NCBI GenBank assembly: GCA_900549995.1
Contig: URQQ01000003.1
Coordinates: 60,947-124,946, forward strand
From: an uncultured Lachnospiraceae bacterium
GTDB taxonomy: Bacteria > Bacillota > Clostridia > Lachnospirales > Lachnospiraceae
Length of the DNA stretch: 64,000 nt
Direction of reading: 5' to 3'
Position numbers and translations under genes: made by a program. Under the pieces are notes generated by a model. The model saw only the letters and a list, made by a program, of their open reading frames with translations, did not search any database and was not told the origin of the DNA. Shown piece by piece: positions 31,988-40,455 of the stretch (its first letter is position 1; each line of letters starts with the position of its first letter).

Positions 31988-32905
31988 ATGGGATACGAAA
32001 GCGTACGGCTGGAAGAATTAATCAAAATTGACGAGATTTACTCTATTCATTACTTTGAATATATGAATGATTTTTCTTTTATCGGAGAATCACATAATTT
32101 CTGGGAGTTCTGCTTTGTCGACAAAGGGGAAGTAGGCATTACTTCCGGAACTACTACCACAGTGCTTAAAAGAGGGGACATTGCCTTCCACCAGCCCAAT
32201 GAATTTCACAATGTCAAGGCAAATGGAGAAATTGCACCGAATCTCATCGTTATATCGTTTAAATGTGACAGCCGCTACATGGAATTTTTCAAAAATAAAA
32301 TTCTTCGTGTTGATGAAATCGAGCGCAATCTGCTTGCAGATCTGATCATTGAGGCAAGGCACCGGTACCAGGGAAGACTTGATGATCCCTATCTTACAAA
32401 ACTGATTGAAAAAGAACCAGAAGATTCTTTCGCCTCCGGGCAGCTGATCAAACTTTATCTGGAACATCTGATCATCCACCTGATCCGCCGCTACTCGAAT
32501 CAATTTATTTCGAGGCACCAGGTTACCACACGTATCTCAAAGACAACAAAGTTAAAGAGTGATGAAGAGATTTTCAACCGGGTAGTCACCTACCTCGAAG
32601 ATCATCTGAATACCAAAGTAACGATTGATCAGATCTGCCGGCATAATCTCGTGGGACGCTCCCAGCTTCAGAAGATCTTCCGCGACCGTAGCGGGCTTGG
32701 GATCATTGAATATTTCTCCCAGATGAAAATTACCGCTGCCAAACAGATGATCCGGACAAACCGGATGAATTTCACCCAGATATCCGAACGCCTCGGTTAC
32801 ACTTCTATCCACTATTTTTCCCGTCAGTTTAAAAAACTGACGAATATGACTCCTTCTGAATACGCCTCCTCAGTAAAGGCAATGGCCGAAGGTTCCTTCG
32901 AATAA
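31988..32905 (+). CDS. AraC family activator of the lacto-N-biose/galacto-N-biose genes
   Basis: A 305-residue regulator: N-terminal AraC-type cupin sensor (about 30-110, with SHNFWEFCFVDKGEV and RGDIAFHQPNEFHNV) and C-terminal double helix-turn-helix (about 195-295, VTIDQICRHNLVGRSQLQKIF and MNFTQISERLGYTSIHYFSRQFKK). The start follows AAGGAG by six bases. It is divergent from the importer operon. The 32-bp element before both sugar units is the best candidate for its binding site, and the sugar or its phosphorylated product the likely inducer; both are inferences. Confidence 0.9.
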   Translation: MGYESVRLEELIKIDEIYSIHYFEYMNDFSFIGESHNFWEFCFVDKGEVGITSGTTTTVLKRGDIAFHQPNEFHNVKANGEIAPNLIVISFKCDSRYMEFFKNKILRVDEIERNLLADLIIEARHRYQGRLDDPYLTKLIEKEPEDSFASGQLIKLYLEHLIIHLIRRYSNQFISRHQVTTRISKTTKLKSDEEIFNRVVTYLEDHLNTKVTIDQICRHNLVGRSQLQKIFRDRSGLGIIEYFSQMKITAAKQMIRTNRMNFTQISERLGYTSIHYFSRQFKKLTNMTPSEYASSVKAMAEGSFE

Positions 32906-32915
32906 AAAGAGATCT

Positions 32916-32945
32916 GGCCGGCAGACGGATTCTCCTCTGCCGGCC
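32916..32945. terminator. Bidirectional hairpin between convergent araC and GH112 genes
   Basis: GGCCGGCAGA/TCTGCCGGCC arms (32916-32925, 32936-32945), perfectly paired with a ten-base loop, T/A-rich on both flanks. Confidence 0.7.
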
Positions 32946-32970
32946 GGAATTTTATCTCCATCCAGATTCT

Positions 32971-35136
32971 CTATATCTCATACCATTTGATTTCGTTTGC
33001 TTCCATTTCAACTTCAAAGCTGCTTCCATCCCCACGGTATACACAAGTCTTCTGCGGCTCATAAGTATTATTCACAACACAGTATTTACCGTTTTTCACA
33101 TACGCATGTACTTCTACATTATAATTGGTGCTGAACCACCGGCAGAGATTCTCTTCATCTCCGGAAGCCCAGATGACAGAGCGGTACAAAAGCCTGCTGT
33201 TCTCAAAACTGTATGGAAGTCCGCTGATATACACGCCCCGGCCTTTCCCAAACTCACGTACCGCAAGCTGTACTCCCTTATCTACCTGTCTAAGTACAGT
33301 TGTCCCTTCCAGTGCATAGATATTCTTCTTTCCTTCTCCAAAGTCAATCTCACCTTTGCAGTCTGCAGTAATAAAATGTTCATTTTCATCCCAATTATAT
33401 TTATCTTTATTCAGATTAAATCCATTCTCTTCCTCGACTCCAAGCACCCCTGAAAGCTGGAAGAACCGCCCCTCTCTCTGATATGCCGCCGGTTCACCTA
33501 CGCCGATAAATCCTCCGCCGTTATATACGAATTTTTTGACGGCTGTCACGATTTTTTCATCCGCCCAGTTGTCACCGCCGCTGTATGCCGTACCTGCATC
33601 ACCGACATTCAGCACGATATCGATATCATTGAGCATCTCCGGATTCTCTCGGATGTCATCGAAACTGATAAACTGTACATCAAACGGTGCACCGCTCAAT
33701 GCCTCAATGATTCCGGCATAAGAGTAATTCTGTTTATAGTACAGTGCATGATGTACCATATGATTTCCCCATGCCCTCATTTTACCCCAGCTGTTGAGAA
33801 CCGCCACTTTTTTCACACAATAAGGCGTTGTCCCTTTGATATTCTCATACAATTCACGGAACTCATCGCAGACACTCTTTACGTACTCTACAAAGTCCGG
33901 GAACTGCAGGGCAAGTTTCAGATATCCGCCGTATCCGATTCTGTCGATCGGCTTTCTTAAAATGGCACGTCTTGCAGTCACCCAGTTGTATTTCGCTTCC
34001 TTCACCGGATCTCCGCCTTCATGGAACACATCCGGGAAGAAATATGGCAGAAATCTTCCTTCCGTATATTTAACCCCCGGAATATCGCTGATCAGACGCA
34101 GTGTTGAACCATTTCCGACACTGCCGACCACGGCATCCAGGCCGATTCCTTTGAATTCCTCCATAAACGGCTCCATGCCGATCCAGTGATCCCCGAGGAA
34201 CATCATCGCCTCTCTGCCGCATTCATGTGTAATATCCACCATTTCTTTTGCCAGTTTCGCCACTTCTCTTCTCTGGAATGCCTGGAAATCCTGAAATTCC
34301 TTCGACGGAATACGGTATGTATTGTTCATATATCCCTGATCAATGATAAACTCCGGACGGAACTGATAACCTACTTCTTTTTCAAACTGTTCCAAAATAT
34401 AGGGGCTGACTGACGCGGAATACCCGTACCAGTCTACATACTTCTCTCTCGCCAGCTCATCGAAAATCAATGTAAACTGATGGAAAAAGGTTGTAAAACG
34501 CACCACATCAATATGTGGGTTGTCCATGAGGAATTTTCTCAGCCTCTTCATAGAGAATTCATGTGTCTTCGGCTGCCTCACATCGAATGTAATCTGATGT
34601 TCCACATCCTTCCACCCATTGGTCACTGCATTATACATATGCACCGGATCCCACATAATATACGCAAGAAAGCTTACTGTATAATCATGGAACAATACTG
34701 CCGGACGGATCACTACATCTCCATCTTCTTCGTTATATTCCCAGTCTGATACAGGTACAATTTCCCCGGTTGTCCTGTCGATGACTTCCCACCATCTTCT
34801 GATATCATCTCTTGAATTTACCTTCAGCATATCCGGATACAGATGATCCATCAGATGAATCCTCAGTTCTTCCGAAGAAGCATTATAAAAATCTGTCATA
34901 ATGTACATCTGCTGAATTTCATCAGGATTCGCTTTTGCCCACTCATTATCTTTTCTCGTTGTATAATAAGTAGAATATACTTTTGCATCAACTTTTTTCA
35001 GTTCTTCCGGATAATCGGTCCCGTCACAGTCACGGATTGCATCCGCCCCCCAACATTCTAAAAGTTCTTTTGTCTCTGCCACAACATCCAGATCCGTCGG
35101 GATCGTCACCCGTCCTTTTGCTTTCACATTTTCCAT
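32971..35136 (-). CDS. gnpA: 1,3-beta-galactosyl-N-acetylhexosamine phosphorylase (GH112)
   Basis: A 721-residue cytoplasmic GH112 enzyme that phosphorolyses lacto-N-biose I and galacto-N-biose to Gal-1-P and GlcNAc/GalNAc. The protein starts GRVTIPTDLDVVAETKELLECWGADAIRDCDGTDYP, and the catalytic Asp lies in MFLGDHWIGMEPF. The partial TIM barrel is followed by Rossmann-like and C-terminal beta domains (VAVLNSWGKMRAWGNHMVHHALYYKQNYSYAG). Its length matches the family. It has its own promoter (35201-35229) and stands between two AraC genes, apart from the importer and HexNAc units. Substrates occur in milk oligosaccharides and mucin core 1. Confidence 0.95.
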   Translation of the reverse strand: MENVKAKGRVTIPTDLDVVAETKELLECWGADAIRDCDGTDYPEELKKVDAKVYSTYYTTRKDNEWAKANPDEIQQMYIMTDFYNASSEELRIHLMDHLYPDMLKVNSRDDIRRWWEVIDRTTGEIVPVSDWEYNEEDGDVVIRPAVLFHDYTVSFLAYIMWDPVHMYNAVTNGWKDVEHQITFDVRQPKTHEFSMKRLRKFLMDNPHIDVVRFTTFFHQFTLIFDELAREKYVDWYGYSASVSPYILEQFEKEVGYQFRPEFIIDQGYMNNTYRIPSKEFQDFQAFQRREVAKLAKEMVDITHECGREAMMFLGDHWIGMEPFMEEFKGIGLDAVVGSVGNGSTLRLISDIPGVKYTEGRFLPYFFPDVFHEGGDPVKEAKYNWVTARRAILRKPIDRIGYGGYLKLALQFPDFVEYVKSVCDEFRELYENIKGTTPYCVKKVAVLNSWGKMRAWGNHMVHHALYYKQNYSYAGIIEALSGAPFDVQFISFDDIRENPEMLNDIDIVLNVGDAGTAYSGGDNWADEKIVTAVKKFVYNGGGFIGVGEPAAYQREGRFFQLSGVLGVEEENGFNLNKDKYNWDENEHFITADCKGEIDFGEGKKNIYALEGTTVLRQVDKGVQLAVREFGKGRGVYISGLPYSFENSRLLYRSVIWASGDEENLCRWFSTNYNVEVHAYVKNGKYCVVNNTYEPQKTCVYRGDGSSFEVEMEANEIKWYEI

Positions 35137-35200
35137 ATACTTTCCTCTCCTTTCCTTCCTCTAGCCAATGATATTCCTGTACTCTTTCTATCTTAAACTC

Positions 35201-35229
35201 AGTATAAAAAACAACCGGACATGTTGCAA
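35201..35229 (-). promoter_or_regulatory. Promoter of the GH112 phosphorylase gene
   Basis: TTGCAA (35224-35229), 17 bases, TATACT (35201-35206). The 32-bp element of the other two units is absent at the corresponding position. Confidence 0.6.
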
Positions 35230-35258
35230 TCCCATTATTGCGCAAAACGTTATATATG

Positions 35259-35287
35259 TTGTTTTTTTCATCTTAAAATGATATCAT
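35259..35287 (+). promoter_or_regulatory. Probable promoter of the second AraC gene
   Basis: TTGTTT (35259-35264), 17 bases, TATCAT (35282-35287), about 80 bases before the ATG at 35369. Confidence 0.45.
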
Positions 35288-35368
35288 GTATGCGTATTTT
35301 ACTATCAATAATGGCGTTCTGAAGCTTCCAGCCAATGAACACATACAAAGACACAGGAGGATCACAAC

Positions 35369-36214
35369 ATGGCACATACTCAATATACTTTTCATACTCC
35401 CGGCCCGGAGCAGCCGCCTGGAAAGCTTCTATACATCTCATCCGCGTCTTATGGCAAAGACTGGCTCAGCATGCTGCATGCACATAGTTTTACCGAACTT
35501 TTCTACGTTGTAAACGGAGACGGATACTTCAGTTCTGAGGACGGCGACACGCCGATTCACAAAGATTCCCTCATTATCATCAATCCAAATACCCGCCACA
35601 CTGAGAAATCTTCTTCCTCTAAAAGGCTGACGTATATTGCGCTTGGCATTGATAATACGCAGTTTGAATTTACCGAGGATGGAAAAAAACTAAATACTCC
35701 CTATCACATTTATGACTTCCACAACCACCAGCACCATATTCTTCCCCTGATGAAGGAAATGCTGGCTGAGATCATAGAAAAGAAAAATGGGCATGAAGAA
35801 ATCTGCCAGAATTATTTTTCCATCCTGATGCTCCGTATTCTCAGGATTACCGGGGAATCCTGCTCGATTGCGGCCCCTTCCGCAGTTCCACCTGAATGCG
35901 CTGTCATAAAACAGTATATGGATTCTCACTATAAAGAAGGAATCACACTCGATCTCCTTGCAGAAGTATCACATTTAAATAAATATTATCTTTCCCATAT
36001 ATTTTCAGATGCTTTTGGCATCTCTCCGATCAATTATCTGCTGGAACGGCGGATTCTCCACAGCAAAGACCTTCTGAAAAACTCTGATTTTACGATCACA
36101 CAGATTGCCCAGCTGAGCGGCTTTTCCTCTTCTAACTATTTCTCACAGTCGTTTAAAAAGTACACCGGACTGACTCCCAGGTCATATCGGGAAAAGCATG
36201 ATATTCGTTCATAA
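35369..36214 (+). CDS. AraC family transcriptional regulator (second)
   Basis: A 281-residue regulator with an N-terminal cupin sensor (HAHSFTELFYVVNGDGYF, LIIINPNTRHTEKS) and the C-terminal two helix-turn-helix module (ITLDLLAEVSHLNKYYLSHIFSDAFGISPINYLLERRI and FTITQIAQLSGFSSSNYFSQSFKKYTG). AGGAGG lies eight bases upstream of the ATG. It is divergent from the GH112 gene, whose promoter lacks the 32-bp element, so it probably controls that gene specifically. Its ligand is unknown. Confidence 0.88.
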   Translation: MAHTQYTFHTPGPEQPPGKLLYISSASYGKDWLSMLHAHSFTELFYVVNGDGYFSSEDGDTPIHKDSLIIINPNTRHTEKSSSSKRLTYIALGIDNTQFEFTEDGKKLNTPYHIYDFHNHQHHILPLMKEMLAEIIEKKNGHEEICQNYFSILMLRILRITGESCSIAAPSAVPPECAVIKQYMDSHYKEGITLDLLAEVSHLNKYYLSHIFSDAFGISPINYLLERRILHSKDLLKNSDFTITQIAQLSGFSSSNYFSQSFKKYTGLTPRSYREKHDIRS

Positions 36215-36218
36215 ACCA

Positions 36219-36257
36219 AGCAGCCACACTGACAGTTAACCTGTCAGTGTGGCTGCT
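36219..36257. terminator. Bidirectional terminator between araC and the GRE activase
   Basis: 17-base perfectly paired arms (36219-36235, 36241-36257) with a five-base loop, between convergent genes. Confidence 0.8.
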
Positions 36258-36269
36258 TTACTACCTGTG

Positions 36270-37040
36270 TCACCCTCCTATTTCTACCTGAAATCCATGT
36301 TTTTCATATTCCTCTTTCCACCACTGCATTTTTTCTTCATTCGGAATCTCATATTCTTCAATCAAAAATTCCCTTTGCAGTTTTTTATATTTTTCCGTCG
36401 CAGTCTTATGTAACGGCAGAAGATGAATACATTCAATCTGAAGTGGTGAAAGAAAATCTGCAAATGCATTGATAATTTCGTGCGAATCATTCACCTGAGG
36501 TATTGCAACCATACGCAGAATAATCCGCTTTCCCATCTCGGAGAGATATGTAATATTTTCTTTCATAATCTTATTATCTACACCTGTATATTTCTTATGA
36601 AGAACAGAATCAATTGGTTTCATATCATACAAAAACAAATCTGTATATGGGATTATTTTTTCGAACACCTCTCTTCTTGCATATCCTGTTGTTTCTATTG
36701 CTGTGTGCAAATACCGTTCTTTTGCCAGTTTAAGACATTCCTCCAAAAACTCTGGCTGCATGAGGGGTTCTCCCCCGGAAAACGTGACCCCGCCCCCAGA
36801 CTCATCATAGAACAGATTATCTTGCATCACCTCATCAATCACATCCAGAGAAGTCATTTTTTTCCCAATAATTTCTTCCGTCTGATCCTGCAGCGTGATT
36901 CTCTGTACTTTTGACGACAACCCTTCAGGATTGTGGCACCAGATGCAGCACAGGGGGCATCCTTTCAAGAATACAGTCGTACGGATCCCCGGGCCATCAT
37001 GTATTGCAAAATGTTCAATATTAAATATTGTCCCTTCCAT
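36270..37040 (-). CDS. Glycyl-radical enzyme activase (radical SAM), HypE-like
   Basis: A 256-residue radical-SAM protein that installs the glycyl radical on the enzyme encoded just upstream. The SAM-cluster motif is GCPLCCIWCHNPEG (CxxxCxxC, residues 28-35), preceded by HDGPGIRTTVFLKG, with GGVTFSGGEP and the substrate-binding strands behind it. No second Cys-rich ferredoxin insert follows the first cluster, so it resembles the short PFL-activase type rather than the longer activases of many other glycyl-radical enzymes. It lies 38 bases after the GRE gene. The target assignment rests on adjacency. Confidence 0.9.
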   Translation of the reverse strand: MEGTIFNIEHFAIHDGPGIRTTVFLKGCPLCCIWCHNPEGLSSKVQRITLQDQTEEIIGKKMTSLDVIDEVMQDNLFYDESGGGVTFSGGEPLMQPEFLEECLKLAKERYLHTAIETTGYARREVFEKIIPYTDLFLYDMKPIDSVLHKKYTGVDNKIMKENITYLSEMGKRIILRMVAIPQVNDSHEIINAFADFLSPLQIECIHLLPLHKTATEKYKKLQREFLIEEYEIPNEEKMQWWKEEYEKHGFQVEIGG

Positions 37041-37078
37041 CCTGTCCTCCCGCCATTATTTGCTGAATATATAAGTAA

Positions 37079-39451
37079 TCAAGCCTCTTCGTGTGCGTGT
37101 CTGGCAATAATTTCATCTTGTAACTCTTTACTGCACGCATTGAAATAGTCACTATACCCTGCCACCCGCACAATCAGATCCCGATACTGTTCTGGATTCT
37201 TCTGAGCTTTTTTCAATGTAGCCGCATCACATACATTGAACTGGACATGATGGCCGCCCATGCGAAAATATGTCCTGATGATCCCTGAGAGTTTTGTAAG
37301 TCCGGTATCTCCCTTCAAAACATCCGGCAGAAATTTCATATTCAAAAGGGTTCCGCAGGTTCTTGTCTGATCCATCTTCGCAGCCGAATTTAAGACTGCT
37401 GTCGGTCCTTTCACATCTGCTCCCTGTACCGGCGAGATACCTTCCGACTGAGGTGTCCATGCGTATCTGCCGTCAGGTGTCGCCCCCGTCACCTGACCAA
37501 AATAAACATGACATGTCGTCGGAAGCATATTGGCACGATAGGTACCACCTGTACTATCCGGTTTGCCATCAATATAATCAATAAAGTAATTTGTCACTTC
37601 CTGCATAAGATCATCTGCATAATCCTCGTTATTCCCATAATGCGGCGTCTCATTTACAAAGGTCTCACGCATCTTCTCATATCCATCAAAGTTCTTGGCT
37701 AATGCCTCAAGTACGTCGGACATTTCATACTTATGATTTTCAAACACATGCTTTTTCAAAGCCGCCAGGCTGTCGGTAATTGTGCCAATGCCAACTCCCG
37801 GGAACAAAGATACATTATACTGTGGGCCTCCATCATTGTAGTCCTTCCCGCTTTTCACACAGCCATCAATAAGTGTCGATAAGAATGGCTGCGGTGCATA
37901 CCTTGCAAACATCTTTTTAAGATACTGTGTCCCATTTATTTTTGTATCAAACACAAAAGCAGCCTGTTTCTTATAAGCCTCCATTACTTCTTCAAATGTC
38001 TGGAATTCTTCTGCTTTTCCGGTATGCGGCCCTATCTGTTTTTGGGTTCTGCTGTCGAATCCGTCATTTAAGGCAAGTTCCAGAATTTTAGGAAAATTCA
38101 CATATCCGATTAACGGTGCCGCTTCTTTTCCATAACAGGTTGACTCAACACAGCCGCAAATTCCAGAATTTCTTGCATCTCTCAGATTCTTTCCGCAGCG
38201 CAATTCTTCCTCAATGATTGCATCCGCATTGAACACTGCCGGAAATCCTCTCCCTACACGAATGACTTTAGCCGCAGCTTTTAAGTAAGCTTCTGTGTTC
38301 ACGCGGCTCACCAGGACATGTACCTGAGGTTGAATGAAAGAGATTGTATCCGCTATATCGAGAAACAAATATGTCAATTCGTTTACTGCATCCTTTCCAT
38401 CCTCAGTCATGCCTCCCAAACTGATATTTACAAAGTCATTATAAGTTCCACTTTCTTTTGCTGTCTTCCCATATTTAGCCGGTGCCGGATGGTTATTATA
38501 TTTTATCCACCACGCACATAGTAATTCGACAGCCTCCTCTTTCGTCATCAGACCATCTTCCAATGTTTTCTTATAATATGGATAAAAATTTCTGTCTATG
38601 TGTCCCGCATTGCAGGCATCCCAGCCATTTCCTTCACAGATTACTCCGATATGCATAAACCAGCTCATTTGGACCACTTCCCACAAATCCTGCGGTGGAT
38701 TTTCAGGTACGTTGCGGCAGACAGATGCCATTTTTTTAAGCTCTGCCCTTCTCTTTTCATCTGTCTCTTCCTCTGCCTTTTCCTCTAAAAGCGCCGCATA
38801 TCTGTTCGCATATGCGATCATTGCGTCACATGTGACAGCCATCGCCCTCAATTCATCCCGTTTATCCATTGCATCAAAATCATTCATAAAATCAAGATTG
38901 GCTATTGTTTCTTCGATTTCTTTCTTTGCATTCTTCAAACCGATCTTGAACATTCTGTCATCCAGCCCCATAGAACCAGGTACACGCTGTTCCAAGGTCT
39001 CCGTAATCAGTCCCGCCTCATAGATATTCATCCAGTCTGCGCTCATTTGGCTGAAAACTTTATCACGGATAGCACGTCCTCTCCAGAAAGGAATAATCTC
39101 CTCACGATATATTTTACAGCACTCAGCAGACACGTGATATGGGAGACTTGTGTTAGAATTTAATTCGTCTAAATCTTCCACCGAATGACATGCGATCTCC
39201 GGATAAGTGGGAATCAGTTTCGGTTTCCGTCCACGTTCCCCTACAATCAGCTCCCCTTCCCCTAAGTATAGCTCTTTATGAGTCATATACTCATAGAATG
39301 CTTCTGCACGCTCAATTGGAATACTGCACTTATTTACATTCATCCTATAATATTTTGTATAAATCTGTGCACGTTCCGGATCTATCCATACTTTAGAATC
39401 CCGGCTCAATACTCTTAGTTTCTCAATTCTTTCTGTTAATTTAAATGGCAT
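37079..39451 (-). CDS. hypD: Glycyl radical enzyme, HypD-like (trans-4-hydroxy-L-proline dehydratase)
   Basis: A 790-residue glycyl-radical enzyme. The active-site cysteine is Cys434 with Glu436 in SGICGCVES, and the radical glycine is Gly765 in RVAGYSDYF. Asp278, Ser334, Asp339, Phe340, Tyr450 and Thr645 are also present; as I recall the C. difficile HypD structure, these positions and numbers match its substrate pocket. Position 160 is Ser and 152 Thr, where I recall His and Phe. HypD turns 4-hydroxyproline into pyrroline-5-carboxylate, and the upstream proC would reduce that to proline. The ATG at 39451 follows AAGGAGGG. Substrate could be another hydroxylated cyclic amino acid. Confidence 0.82.
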   Translation of the reverse strand: MPFKLTERIEKLRVLSRDSKVWIDPERAQIYTKYYRMNVNKCSIPIERAEAFYEYMTHKELYLGEGELIVGERGRKPKLIPTYPEIACHSVEDLDELNSNTSLPYHVSAECCKIYREEIIPFWRGRAIRDKVFSQMSADWMNIYEAGLITETLEQRVPGSMGLDDRMFKIGLKNAKKEIEETIANLDFMNDFDAMDKRDELRAMAVTCDAMIAYANRYAALLEEKAEEETDEKRRAELKKMASVCRNVPENPPQDLWEVVQMSWFMHIGVICEGNGWDACNAGHIDRNFYPYYKKTLEDGLMTKEEAVELLCAWWIKYNNHPAPAKYGKTAKESGTYNDFVNISLGGMTEDGKDAVNELTYLFLDIADTISFIQPQVHVLVSRVNTEAYLKAAAKVIRVGRGFPAVFNADAIIEEELRCGKNLRDARNSGICGCVESTCYGKEAAPLIGYVNFPKILELALNDGFDSRTQKQIGPHTGKAEEFQTFEEVMEAYKKQAAFVFDTKINGTQYLKKMFARYAPQPFLSTLIDGCVKSGKDYNDGGPQYNVSLFPGVGIGTITDSLAALKKHVFENHKYEMSDVLEALAKNFDGYEKMRETFVNETPHYGNNEDYADDLMQEVTNYFIDYIDGKPDSTGGTYRANMLPTTCHVYFGQVTGATPDGRYAWTPQSEGISPVQGADVKGPTAVLNSAAKMDQTRTCGTLLNMKFLPDVLKGDTGLTKLSGIIRTYFRMGGHHVQFNVCDAATLKKAQKNPEQYRDLIVRVAGYSDYFNACSKELQDEIIARHAHEEA

Positions 39452-39503
39452 ACCACACCCTCCTTGCCTGCTTTTCCTATTCTTCCCCTCCATCTCCCTG
39501 CTG

Positions 39504-40286
39504 TCAGATGCACTTTGTACAGACTTCCATTCCTTCCATTACAGCATTCCTAAATCCGAACTGTTCCAATTTTTTCACCAGTTCAATTGTTATTCCCCCA
39601 GGTGTACATACCATATCTTTCAATTCACCTGGATGTTTTCCTGTTTCAAGTACCATCCGGGCACTTCCCAGTACAGTCTGCGCACACAATCTGTATGCCT
39701 GTTCTCTGGAAAATCCTTCTCTGACTGCACCATCTGCCATTGCCTCGATAAACATAAATACCATTGCCGGTGAACTTCCCGATACAGGAATTGTGGCATC
39801 CATTAAACATTCGGAAATTTTCTCAGCAGTCCCAAAACCTCCGATCAATTCACATATGTACTTTGCTTCTTCCTCCGTGACCTGCTCATTTGGTGTAACT
39901 GCAGTAACTCCTGCTCCCACCATTGCCGGAGTATTTGGCATCGTACGCACTGCCTTTATTTTTCTTCCGAAGAAATTCTCCATGTCCGCAAGTGTAATTC
40001 CGGGTGCAATTGTCCAAAATATAGTATCCTCACTTACAACATCCTTAATTTCTTCAATTACGCTCTTATAATATTCCGGCTTTATGGCGATCACTACTAC
40101 GTCCGCTTTTGCTGCCTCTTTATTATCCGTAGTCACATGAATTCCAAGGCTTTTTCTTGCTGCCTCAAGCCCCGGTACGTACATATCAGCTGCAATAATA
40201 TCTTCCGGACAAATCAGCCCTTTACCAATAATCCCTCCCAGAATAGCCTTTGCCATGTTTCCGCATCCAATTGTTCCTAATTTCAT
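39504..40286 (-). CDS. proC: Pyrroline-5-carboxylate reductase
   Basis: A 260-residue NAD(P)H-dependent reductase making L-proline. The N-terminal Rossmann motif is IGCGNMAKAILGG, then VVIAIKPEYY, RTMPNTPAMVGAG in the middle, and the C-terminal signature GSSPAMVFMFIEAMADGAVREGF with TPGGIT. The ATG at 40286 follows AAAGGAG. As first gene of the proC-hypD-activase operon it likely consumes the pyrroline-5-carboxylate formed by the dehydratase, rather than serving only glutamate-derived proline synthesis. Confidence 0.95.
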   Translation of the reverse strand: MKLGTIGCGNMAKAILGGIIGKGLICPEDIIAADMYVPGLEAARKSLGIHVTTDNKEAAKADVVVIAIKPEYYKSVIEEIKDVVSEDTIFWTIAPGITLADMENFFGRKIKAVRTMPNTPAMVGAGVTAVTPNEQVTEEEAKYICELIGGFGTAEKISECLMDATIPVSGSSPAMVFMFIEAMADGAVREGFSREQAYRLCAQTVLGSARMVLETGKHPGELKDMVCTPGGITIELVKKLEQFGFRNAVMEGMEVCTKCI

Positions 40287-40327
40287 TTTTTCTGCTCCTT
40301 TCAAATTTTACCATCTAATTTTTTCTC

Positions 40328-40356
40328 ACTTTATCATTAATATTTTCTTATGTCAA
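40328..40356 (-). promoter_or_regulatory. Promoter of proC-hypD-activase
   Basis: TTGACA (40351-40356), 17 bases, TAAAGT (40328-40333). Confidence 0.7.
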
Positions 40357-40363
40357 TAATATT

Positions 40364-40389
40364 TACATTAGATTTTCTTATATAATGTA
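40364..40389. promoter_or_regulatory. Inverted repeat upstream of proC, possible LysR site
   Basis: TACATTA (40364-40370) and TAATGTA (40383-40389) are separated by 12 bases and lie just upstream of the proC -35 box, in the shared region with the divergent flavodoxin-like gene. LysR-type sites are partial dyads of this size; the regulator encoded at 41111 is a candidate. Confidence 0.4.
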
Positions 40390-40455
40390 TGTCATTTTCT
40401 AATTTTACTTTTTGACTATTTACCGTTATGATAATTTTAAAAGGAGGTCTTAATC

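Noticed and set aside
35221..35290. A third copy of the 32-bp sugar-regulon element before the GH112 gene
   Set aside because: GCGCAAAAC resembles one half-site, but the second half and the 20-base distance to the -10 are missing.
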